Source of the DNA: Nemophila menziesii
Taxonomy: Eukaryota; Streptophyta; Magnoliopsida; Boraginales; Hydrophyllaceae
NCBI GenBank assembly: GCA_029959085.1
Contig: JARWIR010000024.1
Location: 16,728,296-16,792,295, forward strand
DNA: 64,000 nt
Direction of reading: 5' to 3'
Shown: positions 46,231 through 58,794 of the stretch, piece by piece
Layout of the letters: each line of letters begins with the position of its first letter
How positions within the stretch are numbered: position 1 is the stretch's first letter
Program-made: the position numbers and the translations under genes
Notes under the pieces: model-generated
What the model was told of the DNA's origin: nothing
The model's input: the letters and a program-made list of their open reading frames with translations, nothing else
The model's database searches: none

Positions 46231-47505
46231 GATTACCCTATAAATATAAAGCTTATTCTATTGTAATAGAACTTGTTATTTTAGGAATACAAAAAACATA
46301 TTTTTTCTTTATTATTATCTTCTTCTCCTTTAGTTTTGTAACCGTTTATAATAATTACTCTTTGTAATATGTTTATGGTTTAAAGAACTAGTTTCTTTAT
46401 ATTTACGACAATCATATATTTTATTATGTTTTGTTGTCAAACCTATGGGATGGGAAAAAAATTCATCCCATATGATTATAATAACTATCTGAATTCTGAT
46501 TAGTTACTATGTAAATACTAGAGTATTTAATATTTTATGAGAGTCTTAGTCCTAGGACATTTAAGCAGCCTTATATTGAAGGGGTATTTTATGTGTCTAT
46601 TGCCACACCTCTAGAGCATTTAAGCCAAAACCTTGTTGAAAATAATGAACAAAAACTATAGAATTTTAAACTATAAAAAAGTTGAATACCAACGTGATGA
46701 ATCTGATTTTAGTAGTATGGTAAACCACTATTTTAAAAACAATTAGCATGCATGCAGCGTGTTAAATTGTATTCAACCGTCATTTTTTAATGTATGACTA
46801 CTACGCCCTATGTATAGAGTGCAGACTCAAGAAATAAGGGATAAATTTATACTCAAAAGCTTCCTAGAAGACTTAAAAAGATAAACGAGAGAGAGAGAGA
46901 GAGGATAAGATCTAGAGTAGCTCATATGAGATAGAATGTAATGGCCATTTACTACAGTTGCAAACAAGTCAAGCATGAATATTACTGGTGCTACACAAGT
47001 CATGCCATCAACATCAAAATGAATACCATGTAAAAACATGGAAAAAAGGTTGCATTTAATCTAAAATGGAGAATTAACTGGAGATATATTAGCCTTTTAA
47101 GAGCTCAAATCATTTTAACTTCTAAAACTCATGTATAAAATAAAAGTTTTGTAATCAAAAAGAACTTTCATTTTATTTTTCCAATTATCCCAAACTCCCA
47201 ACGACCATGCTGATGTCATGCCCATCGCTGGAGTTGGGTAGGTGATGAGTGTTTTGCAAGATTGTTGATTTTAAAATCAATATCAATGGAGATATATTAT
47301 ATGACATTGTCAGTTATCATTTATATTCCTTTTGATCACTTTCATGATGTCAAGGATCGTTCAGTTGAAGAATGTGATACCTTAGTTGTATTCTACAATC
47401 AAATTTACTATATTTTAATTTGGGTTTTGATAAATGGTTGAGATTTGTAGTATTCATCTATATTATGGGTGAGTGTAAAGAGGAAAAATCCTAAATCATG
47501 TAACT
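46231..47505. other. Non-coding stretch with a short GA microsatellite
   Basis: No gene recognised. A GA run lies at 46887-46903. The rest is AT-rich sequence of unknown origin. Confidence 0.5.
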
Positions 47506-47686
47506 TGATGTCTCCCCATTTATGATGATTTAATCTTAGTTGGAGACATCATTTTTAGTGTTTTAGGAAGTCTATTAGTCGATTTTCTCATGTATTGGTG
47601 CACTTTCCTAGTTCTTGTCTTTATTTAATGATTTATTATTTTTAGAGCATATTTGGTTTAATTATTTATTTAGTGTGAAGCTTTAA

Positions 47687-47748
<62 letters not shown>

Positions 47749-49078
47749 TGATTAATTAGATGACAAATCAATAATAAGAGATAAAGGAAAGAATATATGC
47801 ATGCCAATTGGAGATAAGGAAAGAAAAGAGAAGATATGGAAAGATAAAGTTGTCAAATAAATCTGAATTCCAGCACCTACGACCATAAAAGTGATCATTA
47901 CTCAAGATTGGCTAGGAATTTGGAAGAATGGTCTGAAGCAAATTTATAGAGCTTTCCGAGATTGTTAGTTTCGACATATGGAACGCGTCAAACGGATAAG
48001 TATTGAAGGAGTTACGGCCAAAACAAAACAACGACAGATTATTACCTTTTTTATATTTTAGGGTTACGAATTTGAGTTGGGCTTGGAGTCCAAGTTACTT
48101 GTCTTCCACTCCAAGAAAACGAATTAGGTCTTCCTAAACAGCTATAAATACACCCTTTGACCATTGTAAACATGTCCTTGCTCATTGTCAAGTATAGGCT
48201 TAGTCCTTGCTTGTATTTTCTCAGTTTTAAATAATAGCTTAGTCCTTATATTTATTATTCATCCTTAGTATTAAACTATTCATCCAAGAAGCAAGCTGAC
48301 CTATAGAGGAAGACAAGAAGCACGAAGTTGGAGAGTGACAAACTCCTCTTCTACATCTCACCTTCTCTATATTTAGGGTAACTAGCTATAGATTTGTGGC
48401 TTCACCATAAATCTAAGCTTTTATTTTGTAAATTTTACTTTTAATTGTTGGGTTATTATTTTGTCTTTAATTCATCATACTATTTGTTATTTTAATTGAT
48501 TTGATCTTGGCGTATATTGTTATGTGTTTTGACTTATTGTTACAGCCCTAGATTTGGCCAATCTTAGGACTATTCTTAGTTATTGACAACACCACATAAT
48601 CGTCTAGTAGTGACCCTACCTAGATAGCCATAAAGGTTTTATTTAACCACCAATCATTACTCAAGGTTTCTTTACCCAAGTGCCTTGGTAGTGGAGAGGT
48701 TGCTCTTAAACCCACCCTGACGGAGGTTAGGTAGAAAAACAAATCCCAGTTAATATATAATGCTCAATGCGCGACAGGTAAAATTAACTTAGTAATAGAC
48801 TCATATTAGTAATCTTAATTTATTTGACTTACATTCATATTTATCTATTTGCATTACTTATTTATTTGCGTTAGATAATTATTCATATTATTCTATTTTA
48901 TACTATTTTATATAAACATCTAAATTCATCTACGCTTATTGAATACAAGTAGATCTAACGGATTGAATCCCTGCGAACGAATTTGACTTATCATTAAAAC
49001 TTGCAAACGATCTGTAATACTTGCAGTGAGTTTCTCGATGCCATTGGTGTAGCAGTTATCTGAGGTGCTCAACAACAC
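47506..49078 (+). repeat. Solo-LTR-like segment of the Athila-like family
   Basis: Starting TGATGTCTCCCC, the sequence follows the complement of the LTRs at 15405 and 23843: GAGACATCATTTTTAGTG, GTGCACTTTCCTA, TTTAGTGTGAAGCTTTAAAG, CTATAAATACACCC, GCGAACGAATTTG and AATACTTGCAGTGAG. The right end is near 49078 but not exact, and no 5 bp duplication was found. No internal region adjoins it. Orientation is opposite to the element at 15405-25388. Confidence 0.8.
47689..47746. repeat. AT dinucleotide microsatellite, 58 bp
   Basis: An uninterrupted AT run inside the solo-LTR-like segment, at the place where the intact LTRs have a single-copy AAAGATAATTATGG-type sequence, so it expanded after this copy separated. 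Confidence 0.97.
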
Positions 49079-49243
49079 AAAATAGAGTGCTACTTCAATT
49101 CACTAGAAGGATCAACCCATGACAAAGAAGAAATCAAAGTTAGAAAAAAAAAATAAGAGTGTGTCAGATACTTAAAAAACACTTTGGATACTAACGCCAA
49201 TACTTCACGACAGGTATTAAGTGAGCTGAAAATGAAACCTATG

Positions 49244-49709
49244 CAGGGGCGGACCCACCTTAGGCCTAGGGGGGCTCAAGCCCCCCCTGAACTCGTAAAT
49301 TTTAAAATACGTCAATGTAATTTTGACTTGAAAAATAATTAACTCTCACTGAAACTTTATCTGACACGTGCATGCAATAAATAACATACAAGTCATTGTA
49401 GCTTAGTGGTTTATTATCTTTACATATTAAAATTTATCTTAGAGGCCACATGTTCGAATCTTAGCTTTTGCTTTATTATTTTTCACAAATATACATATAA
49501 TGATTCGGAAATAAGTGTCGGGTTGATTATTTTAGAGCTAAAAGCGATTTTCAATTAGAATATTGAATTTTTATATTTGTATTTTGACATTATTAATTAT
49601 ATGTATAATTATCCCTTTTTTTTTACCTTAAATTTTTTTGAAAAGCGTTAACCCCTAAATTTTTGTATATTTCAAGCCCCCCTTGATTTAACTTCTGGAT
49701 CCGCCACTG
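49244..49709. mobile_element. hAT MITE with CAGGGGCGGA ends, 466 bp
   Basis: Left end CAGGGGCGGACCCA and right end the complement of CAGTGGCGGATCCAG, with a perfect 8 bp duplication AACCTATG (49236-49243 and 49710-49717). Inner flanks carry CTCAAGCCCCCC and its complement. No coding capacity. The centre contains Pol III-like promoter boxes. Bases 49079-49235 before it and 49718-50700 after it show nothing recognisable. Confidence 0.93.
49399..49460 (+). promoter_or_regulatory. Pol III-type A and B boxes inside the hAT MITE
   Basis: TAGCTTAGTGG (49399-49409) fits the A-box consensus TRGYNNANNNG and GTTCGAATC (49452-49460) fits the B-box consensus GWTCRANNC. They are 53 bases apart (start to start), as in tRNA genes and SINEs, and are followed by T-rich stretches that could end Pol III transcription. 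The region does not fold into a complete cloverleaf by eye, so I treat it as a tRNA-derived remnant or promoter rather than a tRNA gene. Confidence 0.6.
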
Positions 49710-50703
49710 AACCTATGTGTACACTTTTGTAAACTTGGGTACTTATTTATCCAAATTGTGAAATAGTGGGTATCCATGGAGAGATTTTCTCAAATGAAAG
49801 TGAACTACTATGGAACTCGGAATTGGCATAAAATAATCTAGAACTTGACTTATTTTATATTGAGAAACAAACACAAGTGATCAAGAAAACTTATGAGAGT
49901 TTCTTATGTATCTTTTTAGGGAAAAAGGAGCTCCTAGAAATCGTGTGTTGTAAATTTTGAAAAATTTATACCAATTTTTTTAAAAGTGTACACTTAGGTA
50001 CCCAACATTTTTATTGTTGTCTTCCGTTAGTACTCGTTGTTAAATACATGTTAAAATGATACTATGGAATATAATTTTTTATTTAATTATAAATTATTTT
50101 TAATTCAAAATACTTTTTTACCCCTTCCACATCATCACTTAACACTAAATTTAACGTTAGGTACTAACCAAATGCAAGAAGTATAACGCTAGATACCTGT
50201 TTGTCCAATTCTGAAATCTTGATTATTTATTTGTCCAAAACTCAAAATACCGGATTTCCACAGATATGTTTCCCAAATTATATACAACTGAAGTAGAAAT
50301 TAGTAAGGAATTCTTACCAAATCTCTTTTGAGGAATCAAAATAATTCTAATGCATTTACATAGCTCGTATGGCAAGTTCACATATTACCCTGTCCTTCCC
50401 TTTAATCTGATCCCTATTTTTTGCCATGCTATTAGGACACATATTCGCCTCTCGGTATATTGCTCTACTGAAACTCTAATATCTATGAAAAATATCCACA
50501 CAATCTTCAAACCAACTTTTTTATTTGTGTATGCATTTTTTTTTTCAGTTTTGCAATATTTGATTTTTTGATAAAATTAGTTTTTAATAATTTTGGATTG
50601 TGATAAAAACCTATAGGTATCCGCCGTTTCAAAATTAGATAAATAGGTACCCAACTTTTTAAATATGGACAATAAGTACCTAACGCTTTTATTTATCCAA
50701 CCA

Positions 50704-51110
50704 TTAGTACCCACGGTTACTAAAACCACTCTTGAAAAAATTGGTCCAACCGTTAGTTATCTGACATATGCTTGTAATACGATCTTTCACACAAATATGT
50801 ACCAAAAAAATTAATAAGCAAACACAAACCACTCCTTGAAGAACGGTTGTAATAAGCTCCAACCTATCTTCATATGACAACGAAAGAGCTTTCCAAGAAC
50901 GCACGTAATTCTTGAATTTATCAATGAGCGGCTTGTAATTTCTAGAAAATAAGATGAACGCTCCAAGAGGAGGGACCCCAAGGTATCCAAACGACATATC
51001 TTCCTTCGTAAGTTGTGTGATATTCAAATCGCCCCAAGATTCTCTTCCTTAATACCTATATAATAGATATTTGATTTTTTCACATTCAAACTTAGACCCG
51101 AGCATTTACC
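50704..51110 (-). pseudogene. LINE reverse-transcriptase fragment
   Basis: Minus-strand frame with FGYLGVPPLG, LSYEDRLELI and LQGVV, the conserved region at the end of plant LINE RT (usually FRYLGVPL...SYAGRLELI). Upstream in another frame are CSGLSLNVKKSNIY-type residues. Only about 130 codons remain. Confidence 0.8.
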
Positions 51111-52840
51111 AAATGTGTTTGAATAATCAGAAGGATTTTCATAGAATCAATATTAATATAACTAGGTTGTGCTTTAGATCTCTCTACCTCTTGTTGCTCT
51201 AATTTTACCTAGATAATAAAGAATACAAAACACAATTTCTTTGATAGTTTTTCTTGTCTCAAATACAACTCTTTCCCATATGATTTTAAAGCTCTCATTG
51301 ATAACTGTTTGGAATACTTGTCCAAATTCTCTAAGTCTATTCGAAATATGGGGAAAGGCACTTCACTATTCTATATATATTTCGAATTCCTAAGTATTTC
51401 AGAACATCAAATAAATTAATTGCTATCACAAAAGAAATAACAACTTAGAAACAAAACATAAATGTTACATTACTTCTTACAAAAATAATCCAACTTTAAT
51501 TATTTTCAATAACCACGTAATAAAAAAATACCTCTATACAATGTTGGTGGAGAGGGACAAAGAAGCTAATGATTTCATAACCAAATGGAAGCTAGTTTTA
51601 TATGAAAATATACAAGTTAATACCAAATTGTTTTTTCCTACTTCGAGACTTTGGTATCCAGTTTTCTTTCAGAAATGGAAGATTTTGTTCACATTTCTTG
51701 TTAACCTTCTTTGTAATCTATTAAATCTCCAATATATCACTGGTGATGTATCCAACACCTTCACCTTACAATAACATATCAGTTTTTGGAAGAATAACTG
51801 AGATAATTAAGAAAATTATATTTCAAGCAGACTCGAGAGAAATATCTACAAACATTCAAAGAAAATTATTGCTTTTTCAAATGAAAATTAAGTCTTGACA
51901 ATCTACGTATATGTTTTACAGCTTTAGACTCAAATGTTTGTTAGTTTTTGCGGCTTCTATACACTCTCTAATTACGCGACTAACAATATCATAAGTACAA
52001 CTCTTCGGGTTGCTTTCATGATTTAAAATTATTAGACATGTACTCCCATATCTAGTTCAGCCCTAAAGCGTTTGCATCAGGCCTAGACACTGAAATATGA
52101 GGGATTCAACCTTATCATGACATGAAACATCTGTAGAAAATAGAAGATTTGTAAATATTGATGCACATATCAGGGAGTTTTTGGATCTCGGTATGCCTTG
52201 AGGAAGCTGAAAAGTACAAAAAAATAGTTTACATTTATTCAAAAAACATGTGAGAATTTAAGGACATGATAAAATGGGAGTAAAAGCAATGCAAAGCAGA
52301 ATATTACCTTGTTCAATGTCACATAAAACTTGAACCCCAAGATCGCAAAATCATAGATCAATAACCGATTATCCTAAGACGGTATTTCTATAACTTTACA
52401 ACCCAACTTAGCATGTTTTCCAAAAATCTAGAGAGTTAAGTAAGAAGACAATAAAAGACGTGCATTATTATGAAGAGGGAATTACTCGTTAAACTGGAAC
52501 TGGACATTTTGAGATTCGGGTATATGTCTTTCTCCAGGATCGCTCTGTTTTTCACAAAAAATTGATGGCATAGCTTTTCTTAGGCAACCGATGTATTAAG
52601 CGAGAAAAAAGGGTACAACCTAACTTTATAAGGTGTTACACCTTAACCCCAAAAATTTAAACTAATCAATGAATCTAATTACCTATCACAAATTAGTGTA
52701 CATCTCTAAAGAAATCATTATCATTCACAAGTGTATAATGAGAGTACAATGAAAATAAATTTCTAAATATGCACAATTTTACCTCGTTGAATATAATTTT
52801 ACAAGAAGAGGTGTTATTTTATTTGCATTCCAAATGAGAT
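51111..52840. other. Non-coding stretch
   Basis: No reliable coding region or element. The short plus-strand frame at 51541-51774 has no recognisable domain and AT-driven composition. Confidence 0.4.
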
Positions 52841-52849
52841 AAATTGATG

Positions 52850-53150
52850 CTGCAAATGCAATTTGTCGAATTTTTTTCATCTAATTTTCCCATTGTTCAA
52901 ATTCTTAGGTCATTTAATGGAGTTAAAATAGTGTTCATATTTTTCGCTATACCCAACCAATTTTTCACATCATTCCATATTTCTCTCACATATGAGCACT
53001 TGCAAAATAGAAGGTCATTTGTTTCAAAGTCATCACCATACATCCGGCATGCCAGATCAAATCCACATTATACTTTGTTTGTAATCTTTTGTCGAATGAA
53101 ATCCACATTATGATCGCACCTTAGGGTGTAGTACTAGTATCCCAAACAAT
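52850..53150 (-). pseudogene. LINE zf-RVT fragment
   Basis: The minus strand reads MWISFDKRLQTK, then LLFCKCSYVREIWNDVKNWL, which fits the zf-RVT region of plant LINEs. It cannot belong to the same copy as the RT fragment at 50704-51110 in simple order, because zf-RVT should lie to the left of RT on this strand; a rearrangement or a separate insertion is needed. Confidence 0.65.
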
Positions 53151-53482
53151 AATAGTCCAAGACCTATAAAGTGATCGTTGGCGGAAGAAATCTGAGATTT
53201 TGTGTACAAGGCCAATAATTCCCACTTGAGAGATCATTGGCGGAGAATATAACAACACTTGATTACTTTATTTATTGTTGATAAGGAGGGTGGGATACAT
53301 GAGCTAAAAAAGATGGGTAGAAAACGGAGGGTGGAAATGTGGGAAACTTGGGTTATAATTGTATTATATTCTAACTTATAATCTTGTGCTAAAATACTAT
53401 TGTGAAAAGCTATGAAAGCTTCATAAGGCTGATAACACATATGTTTAAGTAAATATTATACATGTGTTTACATATACTTGTG

Positions 53483-53675
53483 TTTTGTGTGTTTTATCCC
53501 TTAAGGTTTACAAAATTCATGTTATACACCCCCATGGTTTTTAACTTGCTTTCTACCCCCCGAGGTTTAATAGGTAGCATGCGCATGAGAGTGTAACTTT
53601 TTTATTGAAGGGGGTGCACATAAAAACCGTGTGGGGTAGAATATAAATTTTATAAACCTTAGGGGGTAAAATATA
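53483..53675. mobile_element. Foldback MITE, ~190 bp
   Basis: Left arm TTTTATCCCTTAAGGTTTAC and ACACCCCCATGGTTTTTA are mirrored by TAAAAACCGTGTGGGGT and ATAAACCTTAGGGGGTAAAA on the right, giving arms of about 60-70 bases with a short loop. No target duplication identified. Confidence 0.7.
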
Positions 53676-53689
53676 CATGATCCTATATT

Positions 53690-55700
53690 TTTGATTCACG
53701 TTTAGGATATTACGATGGACTAGAGAAGAGGAAGAAAGAATTATAGAATATAAGTAAAGTGAATTGAATATGTAATACTAGATATGACAGGTTAGTGAAA
53801 ATGTGGAACTTTTTGAATGGATTTTAGTGAATCTTTATTGGATGGTTTTATGTGTTTCTGTTTACAGTTGTTACATTCATGGATTCTAGTGGTCTCGACA
53901 CTATAAGTGAGATCCATAAAGTTCTAGAAAATGGATCACTTTAGGTAATAATTTTTTGTTGACTTATTGAATATTTTAATTATGTTTGTATCATTTGTAT
54001 CGATTGCTCCTTGTTTGGTTGAATCATTACATACTTTTGCTCAATATTTGGTAGAGTAAGTTTAAAAATATACCATTTTATCTTTTAAACTTATTAGATC
54101 ACTACATAATTTTTTCAAATTTTGTCATGTAAATTGTGTAATATTTGTGTCGAACAATGTTGATTTTTTTGTTTCCTTTTTTTAGTTTTGTGAGTGAAAA
54201 CAATGTAGATGGTGTTGTCGAAGCATCGAGCAGGGCTTCAATCTTCAAAAACCGACACTTCAAATGAGAAGCTTGCCAAAAAGTTGGAATAAAATAAATA
54301 TTTGGTCATCTTGAGAAGCAGGTAAACATCTACACATAAAGAAAATTTCAATTAACTCCTATAGTCCTTTATCTTTATCATTTGTGGTAAAGTAATCCTT
54401 TAAATATTTTTATAGAAAAATGAAGAGTAAAGATCATTTGGTCTATTAGAAGTACATGAGATAACTTTATTTTTTCTCAACTTGGGTTGACATTGCAAAA
54501 CCATTAATTGAAAATAACGTCACAACTATAATTAATTTGCAAGGTTTGTTTAATATTCTCAAAAAAATATAGGGTGACCCCACATCCTAGGAGTAACCTA
54601 TAGCCTAAGGGCTCCTCACACTTGTTTATTGTTTTTTAACACAATTTCAAGGTAAACCTGGAGCGAGTTATTGTTTAAGGACTACATATGATAAGAATAT
54701 TATAACTAACAGTTTCGTGGTCTATAACACACCCAAGTATATGTATTTGTCTTAATTGTTTGGGTAACTTATGGTTTAACAAAAGATTAAAAACCCCATG
54801 GTTTTAAAATAGAGAAATATATTTTCATGTGGTTTATTTCGAGAGTCTTGTTGAGTCATATTGTTGTTAATTTGTAGTGGCGCGCTTCATTTTACGACTT
54901 CGAATAATGATTGTAGAGTCCAAGACTTTGATTTAGATAAATTTTAACACTTCATTTTAGATTCTCTTGGCCAGTAAATGTAAGTCTTGAATCTATATGT
55001 GCTATGAAAAATTGAGGTAATTGCACTATAATTCCTTATATTAGATGATTTTTTGCAGCACACGTCGCTTACTCCGGATTGACAGTTTCTTACAATTGTT
55101 GGAGATGATCCATATTGTATGGTGATTTATTCCAAAAGCAAGAAGTTTTTTCTCTGCCCCATTTTTTCAGTTATTTGTACTCCAGGACCCCATATTTTAT
55201 AAAACTTTACCATAGTGAAGTTTTTCAATATTTTTTGAATTATTGAAATTTCTCAATTTTAAAAATGCCTTTTACTTTATGTTTATGCATTGATGGATAA
55301 TGTTCACGTGCCTGTTTAATGGGTAACAACCCTTCTAAATGTCTTTTTTGATAACATAAGAACTTATAGTGTAACAAACTACGAAGAATATGTACTTTTG
55401 TATGCCTTAGATTGGAGAGTCATAGAGAAAACTTAGCTTGATATCTGATAATGTTCTGGTCCCTGCAACATGATATTCTGTTTGTCCCAAAATTAATGTC
55501 CACTTACTAAAATTAGTGTTTCAAAATTATTGTCCACTTAGAATATCAACACTTTTTCAACTTCTTTCATTATTACACCTTATTAAAAAGTTAAAATTTA
55601 TACTTTCAATGTATATTTAAAATATAAAAACACTTTGAAAGGTAATTTTATAATGGTGTATGTAACTATTAGGTTTCTTATTATGTGTGAAAATGTAAGT
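53690..55700. other. Non-coding stretch
   Basis: No gene or element could be assigned. Near 55490-55560 the words TTAATGTCCACTTACTAAAA and TTATTGTCCACTTAG suggest the edge of an old MITE, but no second terminus was found. Confidence 0.4.
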
Positions 55701-55705
55701 GTATA

Positions 55706-55981
55706 CTCCCTCTGTCTACTTTTATTTGTCCTACTTTTGTGGCACAATGATTAAAAAAGACATCAAATACAAACTCTCTTTACTATATTACATTAATTCA
55801 TTAAGTATAAGGTCATTTATTGCACCATTGTTTACACTAATTAGCTAGGGGTGATATTGGAAAAATTGGAAAAAATATTCTAATAATGTATAAGGCTAAA
55901 TATTGTTGGACACCTTTTTTTAGAAAGAAAAACAAATAAAAGTAAAAGAGAGAATATTATATTTGTAGATCGGAGGAAATG
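55706..55981. mobile_element. Stowaway-type MITE, ~276 bp
   Basis: Starts CTCCCTCTGTCTACTTTTAT after TA (55704-55705) and ends near GTAGATCGGAGGAAATG followed by TA. The termini are imperfect inverted repeats typical of plant Stowaway elements; the right border is less certain than the left. Confidence 0.75.
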
Positions 55982-56480
55982 TATAGTTCGGTTGAGATAA
56001 ATATCTCTGTTATAAACTGTATGTAATCTTAAAATAGTAAACTTTAATAAATAATTTTTTTATTATTAAACTTAAATTATATTTTAATCCCAAAATAGTT
56101 GAATAATAAATTATTATTTTTTACCTTAGAACCTCCACTAACAATTTGTGGAGTATTGATAAAATAACTGTTGTCTATAATATTTATGGTAGTATTGGTC
56201 AATTTTCATTAAAATTATAGATGACTGCTAAAATTGTGATGTTTCTAGTTGGCTAAGTTGATACAATAACTTTTTCGGTAATAGCTAATATTTTTTTCTC
56301 TACTTTGTAGGGGTTAATGAGTTTATAAGGCCTATGGATATCCTTGTTTCTAAAATACATCCACCTTTCCAACTAGTAGTTGGGAGCCCAACTAATATGG
56401 GTAAAAAACCCAAAACCCCGCCCCTCACCAATATATAACCCCCCAACCCAACCCATCCCCTCTCTTCTCTCTCAGCATAC

Positions 56481-57155
56481 ATGACCCCCCCTCCCCTCCC
56501 CTCTATTCTCTGTGATAGTGACCAACCCACCACCGCCCCTACCCTTTCTGTGATCTCTGATCAAGCCACCACCATCATCATCACTCGCACCTCTCTCTTT
56601 TCTCTCCCCTCTCTTCTCTCTCACAACCGAACCACCACCATCATCACTCTCTCCCTCACACTGTCGTTCCCTACCATCATCAACATCAAACCCACCCCCA
56701 CCCACCCCTCCCGTCGTTCCACACCATTATCCCCACCATCATCAACATCAAACCCACCCCCACCCACCCCTTCTGCCGTACACACCATCATCTTCAGCAA
56801 CAGCAGAACACCACCACCACCTCCCCTTCCCTATCTGCTCTCGGCATCAACATCTTTACCAACATCACCACCCAAATCCAGTACTCTACCATCATCTTCA
56901 ACATCAGCAGCAGAACCCAACCACCACCTCCCTTCCCATTCTGCTCTCAGAATCAACATCTCCACCAACATCACCACCCAAACCCACTACTCCACCATCA
57001 TCTTCAGCAGCAACAGAAACCCACCCAACCATTTGAACCCCTACACCATCCACCATCCTACCGTTGTTTGGATCATCATCTCCTCCAACATCACCAACCA
57101 GATCCACCATCATCTTCATCACCAACAGAAAATCCGCCGCCCACTGACACCCTAA
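56481..57155 (+). repeat. CA/CT-rich tandem repeat region with a Thr/Pro/Ser-rich open frame
   Basis: A 224-codon open frame starting MTPPPLPSIL is composed almost only of Thr, Pro, Ser, Ile and His. It consists of repeats: a 62 base unit (ACCATCATCAACATCAAACC at 56673 and 56735) and a longer unit of about 118 bases (CACCATCATCTTCAGCA type, from about 56783). A TATA-like word (ATATATAA) at 56430 and a CT-rich stretch precede it, as in plant promoters. No domain is recognised; I cannot tell a low-complexity gene or 5' leader from a non-coding repeat. Bases 55985-56420 before it show nothing clear. Confidence 0.5.
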
Positions 57156-58041
57156 TCGACCACCATCACCATCTCAAACCTCTCTATCGCCATAACCATC
57201 CCCACCTCCAATTCCAACCCATCTCCCTCCTGTAGACAAGAACTGATAGAAAATTGATTGGGTTTTTTGTGTTTTGTTCGTGGTGGTACATGTCATTACG
57301 TGTGTGAAGGAGTTGGATTTTTTGGGTTTGTGAAGGGTACAACCAATGTAACGTGATATTTTTGCTTTGTTCATTGTTGGTACAACCCAAGGTAATGGAG
57401 GTTTTGGACTGTGAAAGTAAGAATTAATATAATGTTTTTTTCTGAGCCCAATAACAGTTTGGACATTATGGGTACATCCCTTTTAGGCAAAAAAAGAGTG
57501 AGTTTATTGAACAGTGTACAACCTATAACAGAATATTCAATACGGGTTCATCTCCACCGAGTTAATAATCGAAAATGGATTTGTACCCATATATGTGATT
57601 TTAAGAGTATACTTATGACTAGTGACTTAATGTAATAAGCAACTTAAAAAACAATGTAAAAACGTCGCGGGTCCGTACCCGCCACGGAAAAAAGAAATAA
57701 ATGTAAAAAACGTTAGGGGTCCGTACCTATCACAAACAAGGATAAAAAAGTCAAAAACCTAACCAGAAAATTGAAAAATGGCTTTAAAAAGATAATATTT
57801 TATAATTTAGATGTATTATATAAAGTTAGTAAATTATTGGATGTATTTTGTATTTTTCTCACTCTGTAATAGTGATGTTAAAAAAAAAGTTACTGTCCAA
57901 TAGACACCTAATAAAAAAGGGTTATTGCCCAAGAAACACCTCAAGTTAGAATTAATTCTTTCTCACTTCAACTATTATTTTTTTGCCCATAAAAGGCCAC
58001 ATATATTTTGTTTTTGTCTTTTCTTTCTCATAAAAAGAGTC
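57156..58041. other. Non-coding stretch with a short direct repeat
   Basis: No gene recognised. GTAAAAACGTCGCGGGTCCG near 57657 and GTAAAAAACGTTAGGGGTCC near 57704 form an imperfect direct repeat. The rest is AT-rich. Confidence 0.4.
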
Positions 58042-58049
58042 GTTTGAGT

Positions 58050-58794
58050 CAGAGCCGGTTTTGGGGGTAGGCCAAGGAGGCCATGGCCTTGGGCCCCCCA
58101 ATAAATGAAAATTTTAGGGCCCCCAAATTTATTTTATGTATAAAATATTATAGGTAAAAAAATTAAAAAGGCCCAACTTAATATACTAGCCCAATTCAAA
58201 AGAAACAAAAAATTAAAATAAAAAATTTAAATAACTTGTTGATCAAGTAAAAAATTGTATATATATTAGTACTTAATAATGCTTTGTTCATTCCTCCGAT
58301 AAAAGAAAAAAAAATCTTATATTCAATACTACTCACTATACTATTATTAATAAAGAGTTGAAGACTAATACACAATAGTCAACGTGCGGCGCCTGGCCTG
58401 ATTGGAACAAAAAAGAATAGCGTGCATGCCTCCTTTAATAATTAAAGGTATGTATTCTTTTTTCTAATTTATTTTAATTCATTATGATATTATTTTATTA
58501 TTTTATAAATTTTATATATACTATTTTTTTTGTTAGAACATATATTATTTAGATTATATTTATTTAATTATTTTATCTTTTCTAGATAATTAGGTTTATG
58601 ATTAAAAAATTATTAAAAACTGTAAGGGAGGAGTGCTCAAGTGATAAATTTGTTTGTATTTTTTTTTAACTTATTTAGTCGTTTTTTCAATTATATTTTG
58701 CCTTTTTTTATTTTATTTATGTAAGTTATAATTTTTTTAAGGGCCCCTTTTTTAAAGTGCGCCTTAGGCCCCCAAAAGGTCAGGTTCGCCCCTG
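58050..58794. mobile_element. hAT-like element with CAG...CTG ends, 745 bp
   Basis: Left end CAGAGCCGGTTTTGGGGG and right end the complement of CAGGGGCGAACCTGACC, flanked by the perfect 8 bp duplication GTTTGAGT (58042-58049 and 58795-58802). Inner flanks carry GGGCCCCC and CTTAGGCCCCC words. The interior is very AT-rich with no coding capacity. It is related in style to 49244-49709 but not a close copy. Bases 58803-59276 after it show nothing clear. Confidence 0.9.

Noticed and set aside
49385..49470. Functional tRNA gene
   Set aside because: A and B boxes fit, but acceptor and anticodon stems do not pair by eye.
54180..54330. Possible exon with a GTAAAC-type donor (FVSENNVDGV...)
   Set aside because: Only a few dozen codons, a stop inside, and no neighbouring exons or known domain.
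56472..56705. Gly-rich minus-strand frame opposite the CA-rich repeat
   Set aside because: Low-complexity mirror of the repeat, no independent support.
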